In this document: positions 42,961 to 54,759 of the stretch, in pieces
Position numbering within the stretch: the first letter of the stretch is position 1
Layout of the letters: each line of letters opens with the position of its first letter
DNA from: Aplidium turbinatum
Lineage: Eukaryota > Chordata > Ascidiacea > Aplousobranchia > Polyclinidae
Direction of reading: 5' to 3'
NCBI GenBank assembly: GCA_918807975.1
Contig: OU964918.1
Location: 26,210,477-26,274,476 of the forward strand
Length of the DNA stretch: 64,000 bases
Translations under genes and position numbers: made by a program
Notes under the pieces: generated by a model
Databases searched by the model: none
What the model saw: only the letters and a program-made list of their open reading frames with translations
What the model was told of the DNA's origin: nothing

Positions 42961-44155
42961 TTGGTCTTGTGTAAGAATTGCATATGTAGACACTGAAAGC
43001 TTACATGGACTACATAAACTGAATAAGCCTATGCCTCAATTAAAGCCTATGAGTGTTTGCAAAGATTTTCTCAATCAGAATGTGGAGCTGGAAAAAAAAG
43101 TTGAACAGTTTTTCGTCCAAGAATTCACACAAAGCATCTACAAGTGGATTCTTTCAATACAGTTTTAAAAGTAGTAGCCTATGTTGCAATTGTAGCTTAC
43201 AGGTTTGTCTTTTGCATTGAATGATATTCAAAACTTCAAAGGCAGTATAGGGATCACATAGCTTTTACTGCCAGACATTGGCTGTGCTTGCTTGATTTGA
43301 GTGTTTTGTACATCTTGTGTATACGTAGCCTACTATTTTGCGTTTAATTCAAAATAACTTACAAATTGATAAAATATCATTTCGACTGCTAAAGTTTGCT
43401 CTGGGTACAATCAGAGATAACTAACCATAACTCATCGATGGCGCAACAAGGTATTTTGTCAATGTCGTGAGACTTATGAAGCAGCATGCTTAAAAGTTAT
43501 CTTGAAATCGTGTCTAGGCATAGCATCCTTTGCAACAGTTACTTGTTTAATATCACTAGCCAAACATGAAATACATAACAAACACTGTATTGTGAAATGC
43601 TTACACAAACAAGTAGTATTCTAGCAAGTAGCAACTTGACTCCACATAATTTTAATTACATCTGCTTCAATTCAATTTTATGTTTTTATGCGAACATGTA
43701 AAGGCAAAGTAAATATACGAATTTGACACCTACAAAAGGGAAAACTTTTTGGAACCTAACTTATTGCTGTAACATTAGTAAAAATTACCCTTCTCTTAGT
43801 TTTCTTGCCTTTGTTTCAAAGTGAAGTGTTTGATTTTTTTAAATTGAAATTAAATTTTGTTGCTTTATGTCAGTGGAAGAGTGACAGGTGAATTTAAATC
43901 GTCATAAATTGTTATTTTGGGCTCTAACTTTGTAATAATAAGTTAGCCTTCCTGGAATTGATTTGTTGATTTTCATCTGAAGAAGACATTATTGACTTAT
44001 TGTGTTATTCGCTTATACTCAATTATTTTTCATTTACATTCTATTTTCTTTCTCAATTTACAATACGCAGGTCACACTGAGGTTCACTAAGCCATTTCTT
44101 TTATGACAGAACAATAGGCCTATTCCTTTTTTTAAATTGTGATTATTTTTGTACT
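42961..44155. other. No gene seen
   Basis: AT-rich. No element termini or coding motifs recognised. Confidence 0.4.
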
Positions 44156-44156
44156 A

Positions 44157-44980
44157 GGGGAAGACGGGGCAAGTTGTGCAAGTCCCCGTTTGAAAGGAAA
44201 TAAAAAGCATAATGAATCTTCAACGCCATTATTCTATTTTACCTATAATGCCTTTGAAGCACGTGAATTGCAGTTGTCAGTTTTTTGGGCAGGTTAGGCT
44301 TGATCAACGATATAAGGTGTTTACTGTAGGTCTTAGGATCTAAATTCGGATGCAAACGAAATTTTGATTTTTTGGATGCACAGTAAAACTAGTCAAACTT
44401 TTGCAGTAGGGGTCAGTAGACGTATGATGTAGTTGTATTTTCTCAGGTAAAATGTTTTCGTACATTTGTTAATTTTCTTGAAATTCTTTGTTCTTTAAAA
44501 AAAAGTATGAATAGGGAAAGTTGTGTAATTGATGACGAGGCAAGTTGTGCAACTGTTCCTGTAAACCGCCTTTGTTAATTTACAAATGTTGTAGCCTATT
44601 AGCCATTTTTACATAGTTTCAAAGTCTGGAGATAGTGAATAAATGTAAAAATAAATGATTTGTTAAATTGTCTGTACTTTTGCTAGCCGTAATATGTTGC
44701 TCAACTTGCCTCTAGTGTTGCTCAACTTACCCCATTGTGCCACACAGCTTGCCCCATGGTACTGCACAACTTGCCCCGGAAAAATAATCCGGGGCAAGTT
44801 GTGCAATCGTTACTTAAACTTGAATACAGTGCAAAATAATAAATAAAACCAACCAGTTTTTGTCTTAAAACTTGGCTTATTAGCATGTTTTTGAAATGCA
44901 ATACTTGAGTCTTAGAAAAAGTTAGTGAAATAAAAAAAAAGATTTAAAAAAAAGCTACTCAACTTGCCCCACCTTCCCCC
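44157..44980. mobile_element. G-ended non-autonomous DNA element 'B' (AAGTTGTGCAA words)
   Basis: It starts TA|GGGGAAGACGGGGCAAGTT and ends in the inverse of GGGGGAAGGTGGGGCAAGTT followed by TA. GGCAAGTTGTGCAA occurs at the left (44168, 44540), and several TTGCCCC/CAACTTGCC inverses lie at 44700-44990, including a back-to-back pair at 44766-44806. 824 bp, no ORF. Confidence 0.82.
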
Positions 44981-44984
44981 TACT

Positions 44985-45415
44985 GTGCTGAAAATGTTTT
45001 TGCTTGTATTCCTTATTAGTTGTACTATAGTTTAAGCGCCCTTGCTACAAGAGTTTCTCAATTTCAAAAGTTTTTTCTTTCTATTATTTTTAAACACACG
45101 AAATAAAGTTTACATTTGAATAAAACCAGGGGACTTCACTTGAGGATCGCAGCAGCACATGACTTCTTTTTTTTTCTTTCATTTTTACTGAACATCAGCC
45201 TATCCTGTTTCAATGCAATTTGCCGTTGCTTGACATTTGTCACATTTAAGAACAGAGAAGCAGCTGAATCGATGACTTTATAGCCTTTCGTTGCTTTCTG
45301 TCTGTTGTAGTATCTAGATCGCTATGGTGCTATTTTATTCATGTTGTGTATCTTATAATTGTAGCCTACTGTGCTATTTTCGCAACAGACGAAATAAAAT
45401 TTTCTCACTTCCTCT
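44985..45415. other. No gene seen
   Basis: Spacer between element B and a LINE fragment. No supported features. Confidence 0.4.
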
Positions 45416-45419
45416 CTCT

Positions 45420-46140
45420 CTATGCTTGTGAAACCTGGACATTATACCGCCGTGACATCAAACGTCTTGAAAACATCCAGCAGAGGAAACTGAGGCAAAT
45501 GCTAGGCACTCGTTGGGAAGATTTTCACGAACGATACAATTCTTGATCGCGCTAACTTCAAGGCCCATCCTAGAAGCCACCATATTGTAACACCACCTTC
45601 GCTGGACAGGACATGTCGTATGAATGGACCCAACGAGGCTTCCTCGAATAATGCTTTATGGTGAACTGGAGACAGATAAAAGACCCCCCGGAAAACCAAA
45701 AATGAGATGCAAAGATCAGCTGAAAGTCTCGCTCAACCATAGATCGGAATTCATGGGAATAACTTGCTAGCGACAGATTTCTCTGGAGAAAAAGAACTAG
45801 ATAAGGCACGGAAATTTTCGAAAAAAGCAGGATACAAAAAGCCCAAGAAAAACCAAACATTAGAAAAGAAAAACTAAAACTACCACGTCCGCCCTCTCCA
45901 TACAATGTGACTTTTGCCCGTCTTTTCCATCATAGACTGGGCCTCCAAAGCTACATATACGACATCAACATCCAAAGCGAAACTCGATTTGAAGACGAAA
46001 CCAAAGCTCGGACACGAGCTGGAGCCGACGACGACATTTTAGGGAGAAAATGTAGTTGAAGTTTCTTTTCAGCAACTATCGTGAATCTGGAGTGGTAAAA
46101 TGATAGACCCTCGGCCCCAGAGGCTCACACGAAGAAGAAG
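45420..46140 (+). pseudogene. LINE 3' fragment with shared 3' tail
   Basis: It reads YACETWTLYRRDIKRLENIQ, LRQMLGTRWEDFHE, then through frame changes toward KDPPENQK and a late LGLQSY scrap. This is the post-RT region of a LINE resembling LINE-B (GxQKKRYKDxLK type). It ends in a 3' UTR at 46078-46140, CGTGAATCTGGAGTGGTAAA and ACCCTCGGCCCCAGAGGCTC, with a (GAA)n tail. The same tail ends the Jockey-like LINEs at 59400 and 63785. Confidence 0.75.
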
Positions 46141-46319
46141 CAACTAGATAACTATAATTATTACGAGGCATAACTCTAGAAACTGCGCAATGAATGGTAG
46201 CTAGCCTTCAACTCACAGCCTGTACTTGGCCTTGACAGCAACAGCAGTAGAAAATGCAGCGAAGATAATATGTGGATCCGAGCACTGGATCAGATCCAGT
46301 ATTTGAATATTCTGAGTTG

Positions 46320-47180
46320 AGGCAAGCGAGTAAGTGGGAAGATAATTTCCCATTTCCCATTTGCCAAATTTGGACAATTTGAAGGATCTAAGCACAGACC
46401 AGATGTTCCTTTTGGAAATCTGCCATGCAATCAGTTCTGGGGAATGCTCTGAAACACTCTTACACAGAGATCCTGAGAAGTATAATGATTCCAGGAGCAA
46501 ATCGAATGTGCCGCTATTATGTTAGTTAGTCAAACCCATCCATCAGAAGCTGTTAAGACATTGACACGATTCATTGCAACTGTATATGGGTCTGTATGGT
46601 TTGCCACTAAGATGGCCACAGATATCAGCGATGCTCCAGCAGTACTTTTCCTTATGATACAACTCAGTCGTGGACTTGAGCCAGCAGAAGTGCAGTCTGT
46701 CATTGACAAATCGATCAAGCAAAATTGTTATGCAGCTCACCCCGAAAACTTGCTACTGTAGGCCTATATGCCATGTTTCATGACAATAGACCTGCAATTC
46801 GTGAGGTAGCTGTTAGGCGAATTCTGAAAGCACGACAGCTTTCATTTACAATGATACGAAGATTCCATCGCCCAGCTGATCAACTTAATCTTAATGCAAA
46901 GGAATATATTGAAATGATCAACTGGACACAGATTGATGTTACTGAACCACCATTATTAGCATCTAAGAGTAAGGATGAACTTTGGGATGCAATAAAGTCA
47001 GTCCCAGTAAAATCGTCATACACACCACAGACTCAAGCCGTTGAAAGAATGATTTGTGTAGTCGCTAAGGTCAGACTCAAAACTGTCGGAAAAGAGAAAA
47101 GGAACTCTATGATTCATTCTATCTTACATGCAAGGAAGCAGCGGCCTATACTTGAATCAAAGAAAGACTCTGTTGTTTAG
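46320..47180 (+). pseudogene. Unassigned multicopy protein family (copy 2)
   Basis: In order: LSTDQMFLLEICHAISSGEC (46386), HPSEAVKTLTRFIATVYGSV followed by WFATK, IQLSRGLEPAEVQSVIDKS, AHPENLLL, then in a shifted frame MFHDNRPAIREVAVRRILKA, EYIEMINWTQIDVTEPPLLA and TQAVERMI (46.9-47.05 kb), ending at 47180. The order matches a conserved protein I recall as multicopy in arthropods and cnidarians, usually ending in PxHTQAVERxVxLVTEAS. I do not know its biochemical role; its copy number suggests mobility. An 8-bp TAGGCCTA insertion at ~46759 shifts the frame. Its partial sibling is at 3868-4395. Confidence 0.65.
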
Positions 47181-47184
47181 TTTA

Positions 47185-49967
47185 ACATCCAGGCGTGGTT
47201 TTAACTCATTAAATTTCAATTGTGTTTCGTTTTCACTGCAGCCTACCTATTTAATATAGCCTACTTTACCGTGAAGTAGAAAATTGTATTTCTCCATACC
47301 ACCTGGGATAAGTGGTTAGGACTAGGAGCACACCACCACATTGAAATTTTAACACTTTATTTGGTATGGCAAGCCTCACCTACAGTAAATACCGATTTAT
47401 GCGACAATTCGACTATTTTGTGTGAAAATCGACCGACCCTATGAGCACTTTGGTAACTATGTTCAGGACACCCTTCATGGTTTGCTAAAGGCAAAGTTTT
47501 AAATGGAAGGCTTCATGATAAACAATCCAATGAATCATAGCACTAAAAATGGATTCTATTCTTTTTCACATAATGAAGAAACTGGATTCAAGAGCAAGCG
47601 CAACAAAAGTTCCGTTTGCACACAACCCTATATCAGTGATTCCCAGTTCCCAAAAAATGTGAACAGCAAAAACAGTAGGCTACAGGTCGTTGAATTCACT
47701 GCATAGCCTACTGCAAAAAGTTTAAGTAATGTTAAAAGATCTAGCGCCCCTCTTTGAAATGGTTGACGCCCTCTAGGAGAGTGTGCCCCCCTTCTTAAAA
47801 ACCATTATTCTAGAACATTTGATAACAGCTAGCATTTTGTGTTATCTTCCTGTTAGTTTGAATCAGCAAAGTAAAGTTTTGTTTGCATTGAACGTACCTT
47901 AATTGTCGTTTGAAACAAAAGGGATTTTCATCAAATGAAACCAATGTATTAAGGGGCGCCCATACAATTTCCTCCGACTTAAATTTGTAGCTTCATATAA
48001 GGACAACCCTAAGGGCCAGCCTGGCAAGTTGGCCTTCCTATTTATAGAAGAGCTCAATTGGTGAAGTTGTGCAACTGTATGAACTTCAAACTTAAAAAAG
48101 TTGTGTTTACGTAGTATTGCAGAATCAGTGCTAGGCCTACACAGGGCCTCCGAGAGAAATCAGGACTGGTCGGGAAACATTACGTAAAATGGGCCCCCAA
48201 TTTTTTTTTCAGCAAAAATAAAGCAATGAATTTGTATCATGCGTTGCATCATATGTTTTAAGCTAAGCTTGGCCTACTTTCCTCAGCATGAAATTGAATT
48301 ACTGTTAAGTTTAGATTTTAACAACGTATCAATATGAAAAAAAAACTTCTTTCAATATGAAAATCAACAAAAATCACTCGACTACACTTGCAGCAAAATT
48401 GATAAGGTTGGTCACTATTTTGTTGAGAAAAAAATTGTACAGTTGTATGGTTTGCACACCTCATACGCGGTGCCTTTGGCACATTCAGCCAGTGTTTAAA
48501 ACTATCCTCACATATTACTGTATTAGTGTACTGCCGTAGTATATAGCCTACTGTCATGTACTGTACATAGTACTGTCATATATTAACATATACACATACT
48601 GCTCCATATCCGACACTGATATTGGTGACTGGGCAATCCTTGACCAGGTGATCGACGTCCTGAATGATAGATTCGCAGTGTGGGCATCCACGACTGCTGA
48701 ACGTAGACCTACCCTGTCTATGTAGTGTGTGGGCAGTACGGGCGTGTTTGCTGATGATCTTGTTATCTACTTTTGTCCGTTTGTTGAGTGGAATCTTGGA
48801 AGAGCCGTTGTTGAGTCGGTGATGACGTCTCCTCTCCTTGACAAGTCTGCATGCCAGTAGCCTATTCCTTCCAATCATGATTCAAATCGAACTTTAGCTG
48901 GTAATTTTAGTTTAAGTGGAGAAAAATCCTAAGTACACAATAGGCTACAGGCAATGAAAATAGCTCAACAAAGCATTCAATCCATTCCGGAAATATTGCA
49001 ATGCAAAGTTGCGGGTTACAGCGTCAAGTAATAAAGATTTTGCAACATCTGATATGCACATCATGCATAGGCTGTTCAATCGCTTTTAAGCGTGACCACG
49101 GTCTTGAGTCATGGTGAATCGTAAACAATTCCTTACAAATTCCTGTGCCCTAAATTTAGGTTTACAACTGGCAGCCGTTGGAGGTACCAGTTTACGTCAA
49201 AAGTTATGTAGCTGCTGTTAGTTTGGTTGGTTAGTTTGGTTTTGAATTTTTATTGTTGGACTGACCTGAAGGCTTTGAATTTTGTTTGGCTTTGTTATTT
49301 GTTATTTGTTAAAAAGTGCCGAAAGTTAAAACGTTTGCCCAACCCTTGTTTTAAGGTTTATTATAGTTATTTTTTAAACTTGTTTTGAGATTATCCAGAG
49401 CCCATAGTCATCCACTCCAAGTCTACCATGCAAATAGCCTGATACTGGATATCAGCCTTTTTTTCCATACTACGCATGCTTTACAACTATTTTTACGTGC
49501 AGTGCAGTAAGCTATTGTAGTGCATCATGGCGAAACGTCTATAAAGTAACTTTCGACATTATTTCATTGGTGTTTGAAATTGATCGAAATGTGCTGGATG
49601 ATGTTACAAAACAATAGATATTAGCTGCACATTAAATTATAATGAAAAACTTAATTTGATTAAATTATAATTATATTATGCTGTATTATCAAAAATTTTT
49701 TTTCTTGAAAAAATAAACTTCAAGTAGGCCTATTGTTCTTAAAAGCTGTGAAGCCACTAAGTGTTTGAACGACTACTCATTGTTTGCTCAGTGAGAGATT
49801 GCATTGTTTCCTTTCAGTTTAGCTTATCTTTTCAACAGTAAAATTTTTGGTTGTTTCAAACACCAATAATAAGACTACTCACTTAACTAAATTGGCAGAG
49901 TGAGTGCACTAAATAGCCTACTACTGTATATCTCACAAACTTAAAAAAGTCGAAAAAATCAAAATAC
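47185..49967. other. Mostly unassigned; hAT end and LINE scrap
   Basis: A hAT-like left end CAGGGCCTCCGAGAGAAATC sits at 48147, related to the right end of the hAT at 39836, but no partner end was found. Minus-strand 48878-48600 reads DNKIISKHARTAHTLHRQGR, CPHCESIIQDVDHLVKDCP, a CCHC-like segment as in C-termini of some LINEs. The rest shows nothing I can support. If the host exons at 49968-63957 belong together, part of this could be intron. Confidence 0.4.
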
Positions 49968-50403
49968 CTTTTTGAAATTTTTTTGTTGTAAATTCCATTG
50001 CATTTCTTCTTTCTTTCGCTGCAGATTCTTCAGCCGCTTTCGATTCAAAGCAATATGTTATAGTCCGCAAAGAAGAAAGGATATCATCCAATGTAGATGA
50101 CGACAGGCGAAACGAAAAAGATCGTGGGGCCAAATCATTCAGATTAAATCGCAAGTGCAAAACATTTTCGTTTTGATGCATTTTTAAAACCTTATTTATG
50201 TCTTCAAGGTACAAGTCTATGTTTTTCGAAATTTCCAGCAAGTTACACACTTTTGGAGGAAACTCTCTTAGACGCAATAAAATTGTTCGCACAAGCTCCA
50301 GAACTTGATGATTTCGTAATATTCTCAACAAAGCTTGTATCAAATTGATTGCAGCTGCTTTATCCCTCTCCGATAAACTTGCAAACTCCGGAGAGTTAAG
50401 CAA
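49968..50403 (-). CDS. Internal exon of an unidentified host gene (exon c)
   Basis: Bounded on the minus strand by acceptor TATATTTTGTAG (AG at 50404-50405) and donor GTATTT (49967-49962). It is 436 nt and open throughout: LLNSPEFASLSERDKAAAIN, LIQALLRILRNHQVLELVRT, LREFPPKVCNLLEISKNIDL, LAPRSFSFRLSSSTLDDILS, ESKAAEESAAKERRNAMEFT. It is predominantly helical and charged and has no transposon motif. It starts in phase 0 and ends in phase 1. The phase-0 start fits the phase-0 end of the exon at 54625-54758. I do not recognise the domain. A next exon should lie below 49962, but I could not pick it out. Confidence 0.6.
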
Positions 50404-50579
50404 CTACAAAATATAAAGAATTCTTATAAAAAAATGTGAAGATGACATTGTTACAGCAACATTGATTTTAATAATACAGCTAATAAAATTATTAGCTTTT
50501 TGTGAACAAAAACGATACATGCAAAGCAATAGGCTATTACTGTTTAGTGGTACTTTTATGCGTGCCGTAGGCTGCTTTA

Positions 50580-51380
50580 GGGGAAGGTGGGGCAGGACGG
50601 GACACTTAACTTTAATCGATGTTTTGCAGAATTCCTTTTTATCAATATCGTTAACTTTGGTATCATGTTATTTCTATTGCACACCACTACCAACCAGCAA
50701 GATACAAAGACTCAGTTAGTATCGCATGACCTATAATTAACAAAAACAAAAAAAATTAATTTGTCCCATCTTGCCCCACACCTGGGGCAGGACGGGACGC
50801 GTATTGTTCATATGAGGAATCACCTGTAAAACCACAAATCTACTGATAATATCTTGTAATTTCAAAAATGACTTGCATTTACAGCACACGTAATTACATC
50901 AGGGCAAAATGACAGACTACTTTTCCCATAAAAATCACATACAAAATTGCCACGCCCATTATAAGCAGAACAGATGTCCCATCCTGCCCCAAGCAGCTCT
51001 GTCCCGTTTTGCCCCAATGACTGACATTTTGAAATTTTCTGTTTGTTTGTTATATATGCAACTCACTTCTAAAAAGTCAGATGCCCCAAAAAGCACTTTT
51101 ATTACTGTATCTCCAGACCACGTATCATCTTCCAAATTTTTCTGAAATCATGCTAAAATGTGAAAAGTTTTGATAAGATTTCTTATAGCAACTAGCCTCT
51201 AATCAGTTATCTTGTTGCCACGACCACGTTTTTTCTCTGAACATCTTTTTTTTTTACAAGTCATCGAGAATCATGGTGTCCTTTAACATCTAAATGGGTA
51301 GAGGACGCTAAAGCTAATACTTTTAAAAATATCCACGGTGTCCCGTCCTGCCCCACGTCCCATCTTGCCCCACTTTCCCC
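50580..51380. mobile_element. G-ended non-autonomous DNA element 'C' (GGACGGGACA words)
   Basis: It starts TA|GGGGAAGGTGGGGCAGGAC and ends in the inverse of GGGGAAAGTGGGGCAAGATG followed by TA. GGGGCAGGACGGGAC recurs at 50783, and inverse TGTCCCRTCYTGCCCC words lie at 50975-51010 and 51338-51380. 801 bp, no ORF. It lies in the putative intron between exons b and c. Confidence 0.82.
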
Positions 51381-52485
51381 TAATATCATGATAAATCATA
51401 GCTGGATAACCAAATTGGAAGATTAAGTGGTGAAATATAAGCATTAGAAGTAGGCGGGTGAATGTCTAAGTGAGAAGTGGCTTTGAGCCTCATCACTATT
51501 GCAGCCCTACCACGCCATTATACACCATCGCTTTCACTAAACAAGTAGGCTTTTTGAAAAGAAAACAATTAACCGTTGCAGCTAAGGAAGACATATTGTA
51601 GGTTTCTGTATGAACATGGCAGCTAATTTTAATTCCTACTTGTCCAGTTTTGTTGCGGTACAGCAAGCTACCTACATTCGTCATCAACAGTAAACTCCTT
51701 GCTCTTGTCGAGGTTGAAGACACTGAAGCGCCAAGCTTCTTTGTTGTGAGATTTTTCATTGAAGTTTTGTAATCAAGTTCTGACCAATCTTTTCATTAGT
51801 TCATATTCTTGGTGGTCTGTCCCTATTTCGTTTTCCATTCTTTTTTCTTTCTAGTAATTGTCTTGGAATAAAATTACTGCGAACCACATGGCCAAACTTT
51901 TTCAATTTTCTTTTGTTTTAATTGTTTGTGGAATTTCCTGTTGGTTTGCGTTCTAAATAGTATATCTTCATTTGTGATTTTATCCTTCCTTCGATTTTTC
52001 TATAAATTCACATTTCAAATGCCTCAAGTCGTTTTACCATTGTGATGACAATGTAAATGTTTTTGCATTGTTAAGTGATGTAGTTCAGATATAGCATTTC
52101 ATAATCGTTTTTGAGTGTTGATGTTAAGTTTAAGTGTAATATCTTTTTCATCTTCACGAAATTGTTTCTTGCAATTTCTATTCGTCTCAATATTTTCGTA
52201 TCGCATCTGCCATTTTCAAATATTATGCGTCCCAGATAAATAAAGTTTTTAGTCTTTGACTTGTTCGACCAGCATTCCGTCGATGGTAATATTTAAACTT
52301 GGTGCATTTTCTTTTCTTGCAATAATCATCGTTTTCGTCTTCTTTATGATATTTTTCATATTATATTCCTTTCTATTAGGCCTATTGTTTACTTTTTCTG
52401 TAACTCTTTGAAGAGCTTTTGCTAATTCTGGCAACAAGACAGTATCATTTGCATACCGCAGTTTGGATACGTTCGTGGCTCCTAT

Positions 52486-53599
52486 CAGTAGTGGCCTTAA
52501 GGTTTTGTTGGCCCTGGGCAAGAAATAATATGAGGGCCCCCTACAGCCCGGCATCGACAAATTAAAGTACGGTACACAAAGAAAGTTTTCATTTTGTGGA
52601 TTTCCCAAGTATTCATGATTGGCAGATCTTCTTAGTGCCAAATAACCTTCCGCTAAAAATTGGACAATATTTAAAAATCAATTAATCTCTCCAAAATACC
52701 TTTCTAATATTGCTCTTGAGATTGAATTTGAGATTGCTTTAGTCGATCAATAGTTCCTTTGACCAATCTCTTCTCGGCTTCATACCAAGCCAACATACTA
52801 GCCATGTGGTCAAAAGGTTTTTCAGGTTGCAAAAGGTTTGTCGGCTGCATGGCCGAGTGGTGGGGGCCCTGGAGCGGCGGTCGGCTTCGGCGCCGCTCAG
52901 GAGCATGCGGCTGTGTCTTTGGAAGGACATTTAAAGGCATGCCTGAAGGTGCACACGAAGATTGGCTTCCTTGCCTTCCCGTCCACTTAATCTAAATCTT
53001 CAACCACCAGGTGTAAGCCTGAATACGACAAGCAAAAAAGGTTTTTCATGGCCTTTCAATCTTTCTCCAAGATGTTTCCAATTGGAGTACTCCTTGTGAG
53101 TCAGAGCTTGAATAGTCGAACTGAATAACTTACAACAAAAGCAAAATACTGTGTCACACTTTTAAGAGTAGACAAACCATTTTAATTTTCTCACCATTTG
53201 GCATTCTTTTAGAAAAACTTACTGAACTAAAACGCCTGCCAGTTGACTTGTTAAATGGAAAAAAATCGCTGCTGTAGTTCACATGCTTTTCTGGTCCAGC
53301 CAAAATATCATGTCCTTAGGCTATATCTCGTACTTGAAGAGTAGCCTACATGGCCAACTGGCTGGATCCACTGAAATACTAAGGTATGCACTTCATGTGA
53401 TGAATTTGAAGCATCAAGAACATTATTATCATTTCCCGTTGAATTATTCTAATGACCGACATGTATAGGATGAAAATAATTTTTGCTACTTTTTGCTTAA
53501 TGTAAATTTTATTTGTGCATATTTTGGATAAGCGCGGGCCCCATAAATTTGCAGGCCCTGAGCGGTCGCCCAGTTTGCTCACCCCAAAGGCCACCACTG
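52486..53599. mobile_element. hAT element in LINE RT
   Basis: The ends are CAGTAGTGGCCTTAAGG and the inverse of CAGTGGTGGCCTTTGG, flanked by GCTCCTAT (52478-52485) and TCTCTTAT (53600-53607), 6 of 8 identical. The flanking reading frame belongs to the same LINE RT on both sides, which confirms the insertion. GGGCCC-rich subterminal words occur at both ends (AGGGCCCCC, GCGGGCCCC). No transposase. 1114 bp. Confidence 0.85.
52840..52990 (+). mobile_element. Possible tRNA-headed SINE remnant
   Basis: TCGGCTGCATGGCCGAGTGG at 52841-52860 closely resembles the head of the SINE at 18540-18511 and includes an A-box-like TGGCCGAGTGG. A B box is not clear, and the GC-rich stretch that follows is unlike the other copy. 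Confidence 0.3.
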
Positions 53600-53684
53600 T
53601 CTCTTATGCTGATACCCTCTTAGTCCATGCCATCAACTTGTCTGAAGATCATTTCAGTATACAAGTTGAAAAGACAAGGAAATC

Positions 53685-54085
53685 GGGGAGAGTGGGGTTA
53701 GTTGGAAGGCGGGGTTAGTTGAAAAATTAACATTTTTTTAAATTTCGATGACTTTTTTAAATATTTACTGCCACCATGTGATGTAGTTTATAAAAACACA
53801 TAATCCATGTTAGTTTCGATTTGTTGAGTCAAGTTATGCCTGTTTGGCAGACAATTTTGTATTTTCTTACTTTCGAAGTAAATTTTTTGGCGTTTTAAGA
53901 AACATCTTTTGCGTCGATGTCGTTGAAGATAGGCAGAAGTATTTTGGTGTGTGTCAGCTGTAGGTGTTCTACAACACCAAGAAATAAACAAATTTTAGTC
54001 AAATGCACCATGCTTGAATATTTTAGGAAAATAGTTTGTCATATGCTAATGGGGCTAGTTGGAAAATAGTGGGTTGGGGTTAGTT
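53685..54085. mobile_element. G-ended DNA element 'F', left part (TTAGTTGGAA words)
   Basis: It starts GGGGAGAGTGGGGTTAGTTG, followed by GGCGGGGTTAGTTGAAAA, and later ATGGGGCTAGTTGGAAAAT and TTGGGGTTAGTTGGAAAAT (54047-54088). All words point the same way and I find no inverted partner, so the right end is missing or beyond recognition. Inserted against the LINE fragment. Confidence 0.5.
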
Positions 54086-54089
54086 GGAA

Positions 54090-54620
54090 AATGTTTTGAT
54101 ATCAGTATGACGCTGTTATATGATGCGAGTATATCGTCGTGGTATGATAGTACGTAGTATAAGCTCCACTGTACTTGTTTTAAGCAGCCTACTGGTAAAA
54201 CTTTAATTTGAATAGCTTGGAAAGTGCAATATATACGGTATCACAAGTTTTAAAAATGAGTTTATTAAAAAACGTTTTTACGATGATTAGGTGTAGAATT
54301 TATTGCATTTTGATTTCAAAGCAAGTAAACGTATTTGCTTACAACCCCATGTAAATGTTTGTCACACGTTTCGTTTACGTTTTGTGACAATGTTTCGTAT
54401 CATATAGTCACACGATGATTAATGATAATGAAAGATATAAATAAGTTTGTGAACAACAGTGTGACTAGCTGAATTTTTACAATTTTCTATTGCATGAATT
54501 ATCTGATTTAAATCATTGTAGTGGACATAACTTTGAACAATGACCAAGAGTTGGGTGTTCAGAAATACTTGAACTCAATGAGTAGGCTACATCATTTCAT
54601 CTAAAATCAAAGTTACAAAC
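54090..54620. other. Intron-like, no features
   Basis: No gene, element end or RNA recognised. Confidence 0.4.
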
Positions 54621-54624
54621 TCAC

Positions 54625-54758
54625 ATAAGCAATCATGTCTCTCTCGTTGCCATTGATGTCCAGCTGATCAAGAAGAGGGTCTTCAGTTATCGTGACCTTT
54701 GTGGTAGTTTGAATAGTTGTTGTCTCGCGATCAGTTATCATTGTAGTTGTTGTTGTCA
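54625..54758 (-). CDS. Internal exon of an unidentified host gene (exon b), Thr-rich
   Basis: The acceptor ACTTTTAG (AG at 54760-54759) and donor GTGAGT (54624-54619) bound 134 nt. Read in phase 1 they give TTTTTMITDRETTTIQTTTK, then VTITEDPLLDQLDINGNERD and MIAY, ending in phase 0. The Thr-rich first half looks like an O-glycosylated, mucin-like spacer, and the second half is acidic. Phases fit exon a (63858-63957, ending phase 1) upstream and exon c (starting phase 0) downstream. Confidence 0.6.
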
Positions 54759-54759
54759 C

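Larger units (their letters stand above)
51770..53682 (-). pseudogene. LINE RT fragment, split by a hAT
   Basis: Minus strand. 53675-53608 reads LFNLYTEMIFRQVDGM; after the hAT, 52485-52250 reads NVSKLRYANDTVLLPELAKA (motif C as YAND, with the first catalytic Asp replaced by Asn), KKTKTMIIARKENAPSLNIT and IDGMLVEQVKD. Further scraps (YLGRIIFENGRCDTKIL type) run to about 51770. The RT palm order is that of RTE/Tx1-like LINEs. The frame is broken repeatedly. The G-ended element F cuts its 5' side at 53685. Confidence 0.72.

Noticed and set aside
48147-48200. Complete hAT element starting CAGGGCCTCCGAGAG
   Set aside because: No inverse terminus or 8-bp duplication was found downstream; only an isolated end can be supported.
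52377-52384. TAGGCCTA in the minus-strand LINE as another inserted word
   Set aside because: It is in frame and the length with the word fits relatives at least as well as without it, so ancestry cannot be decided.
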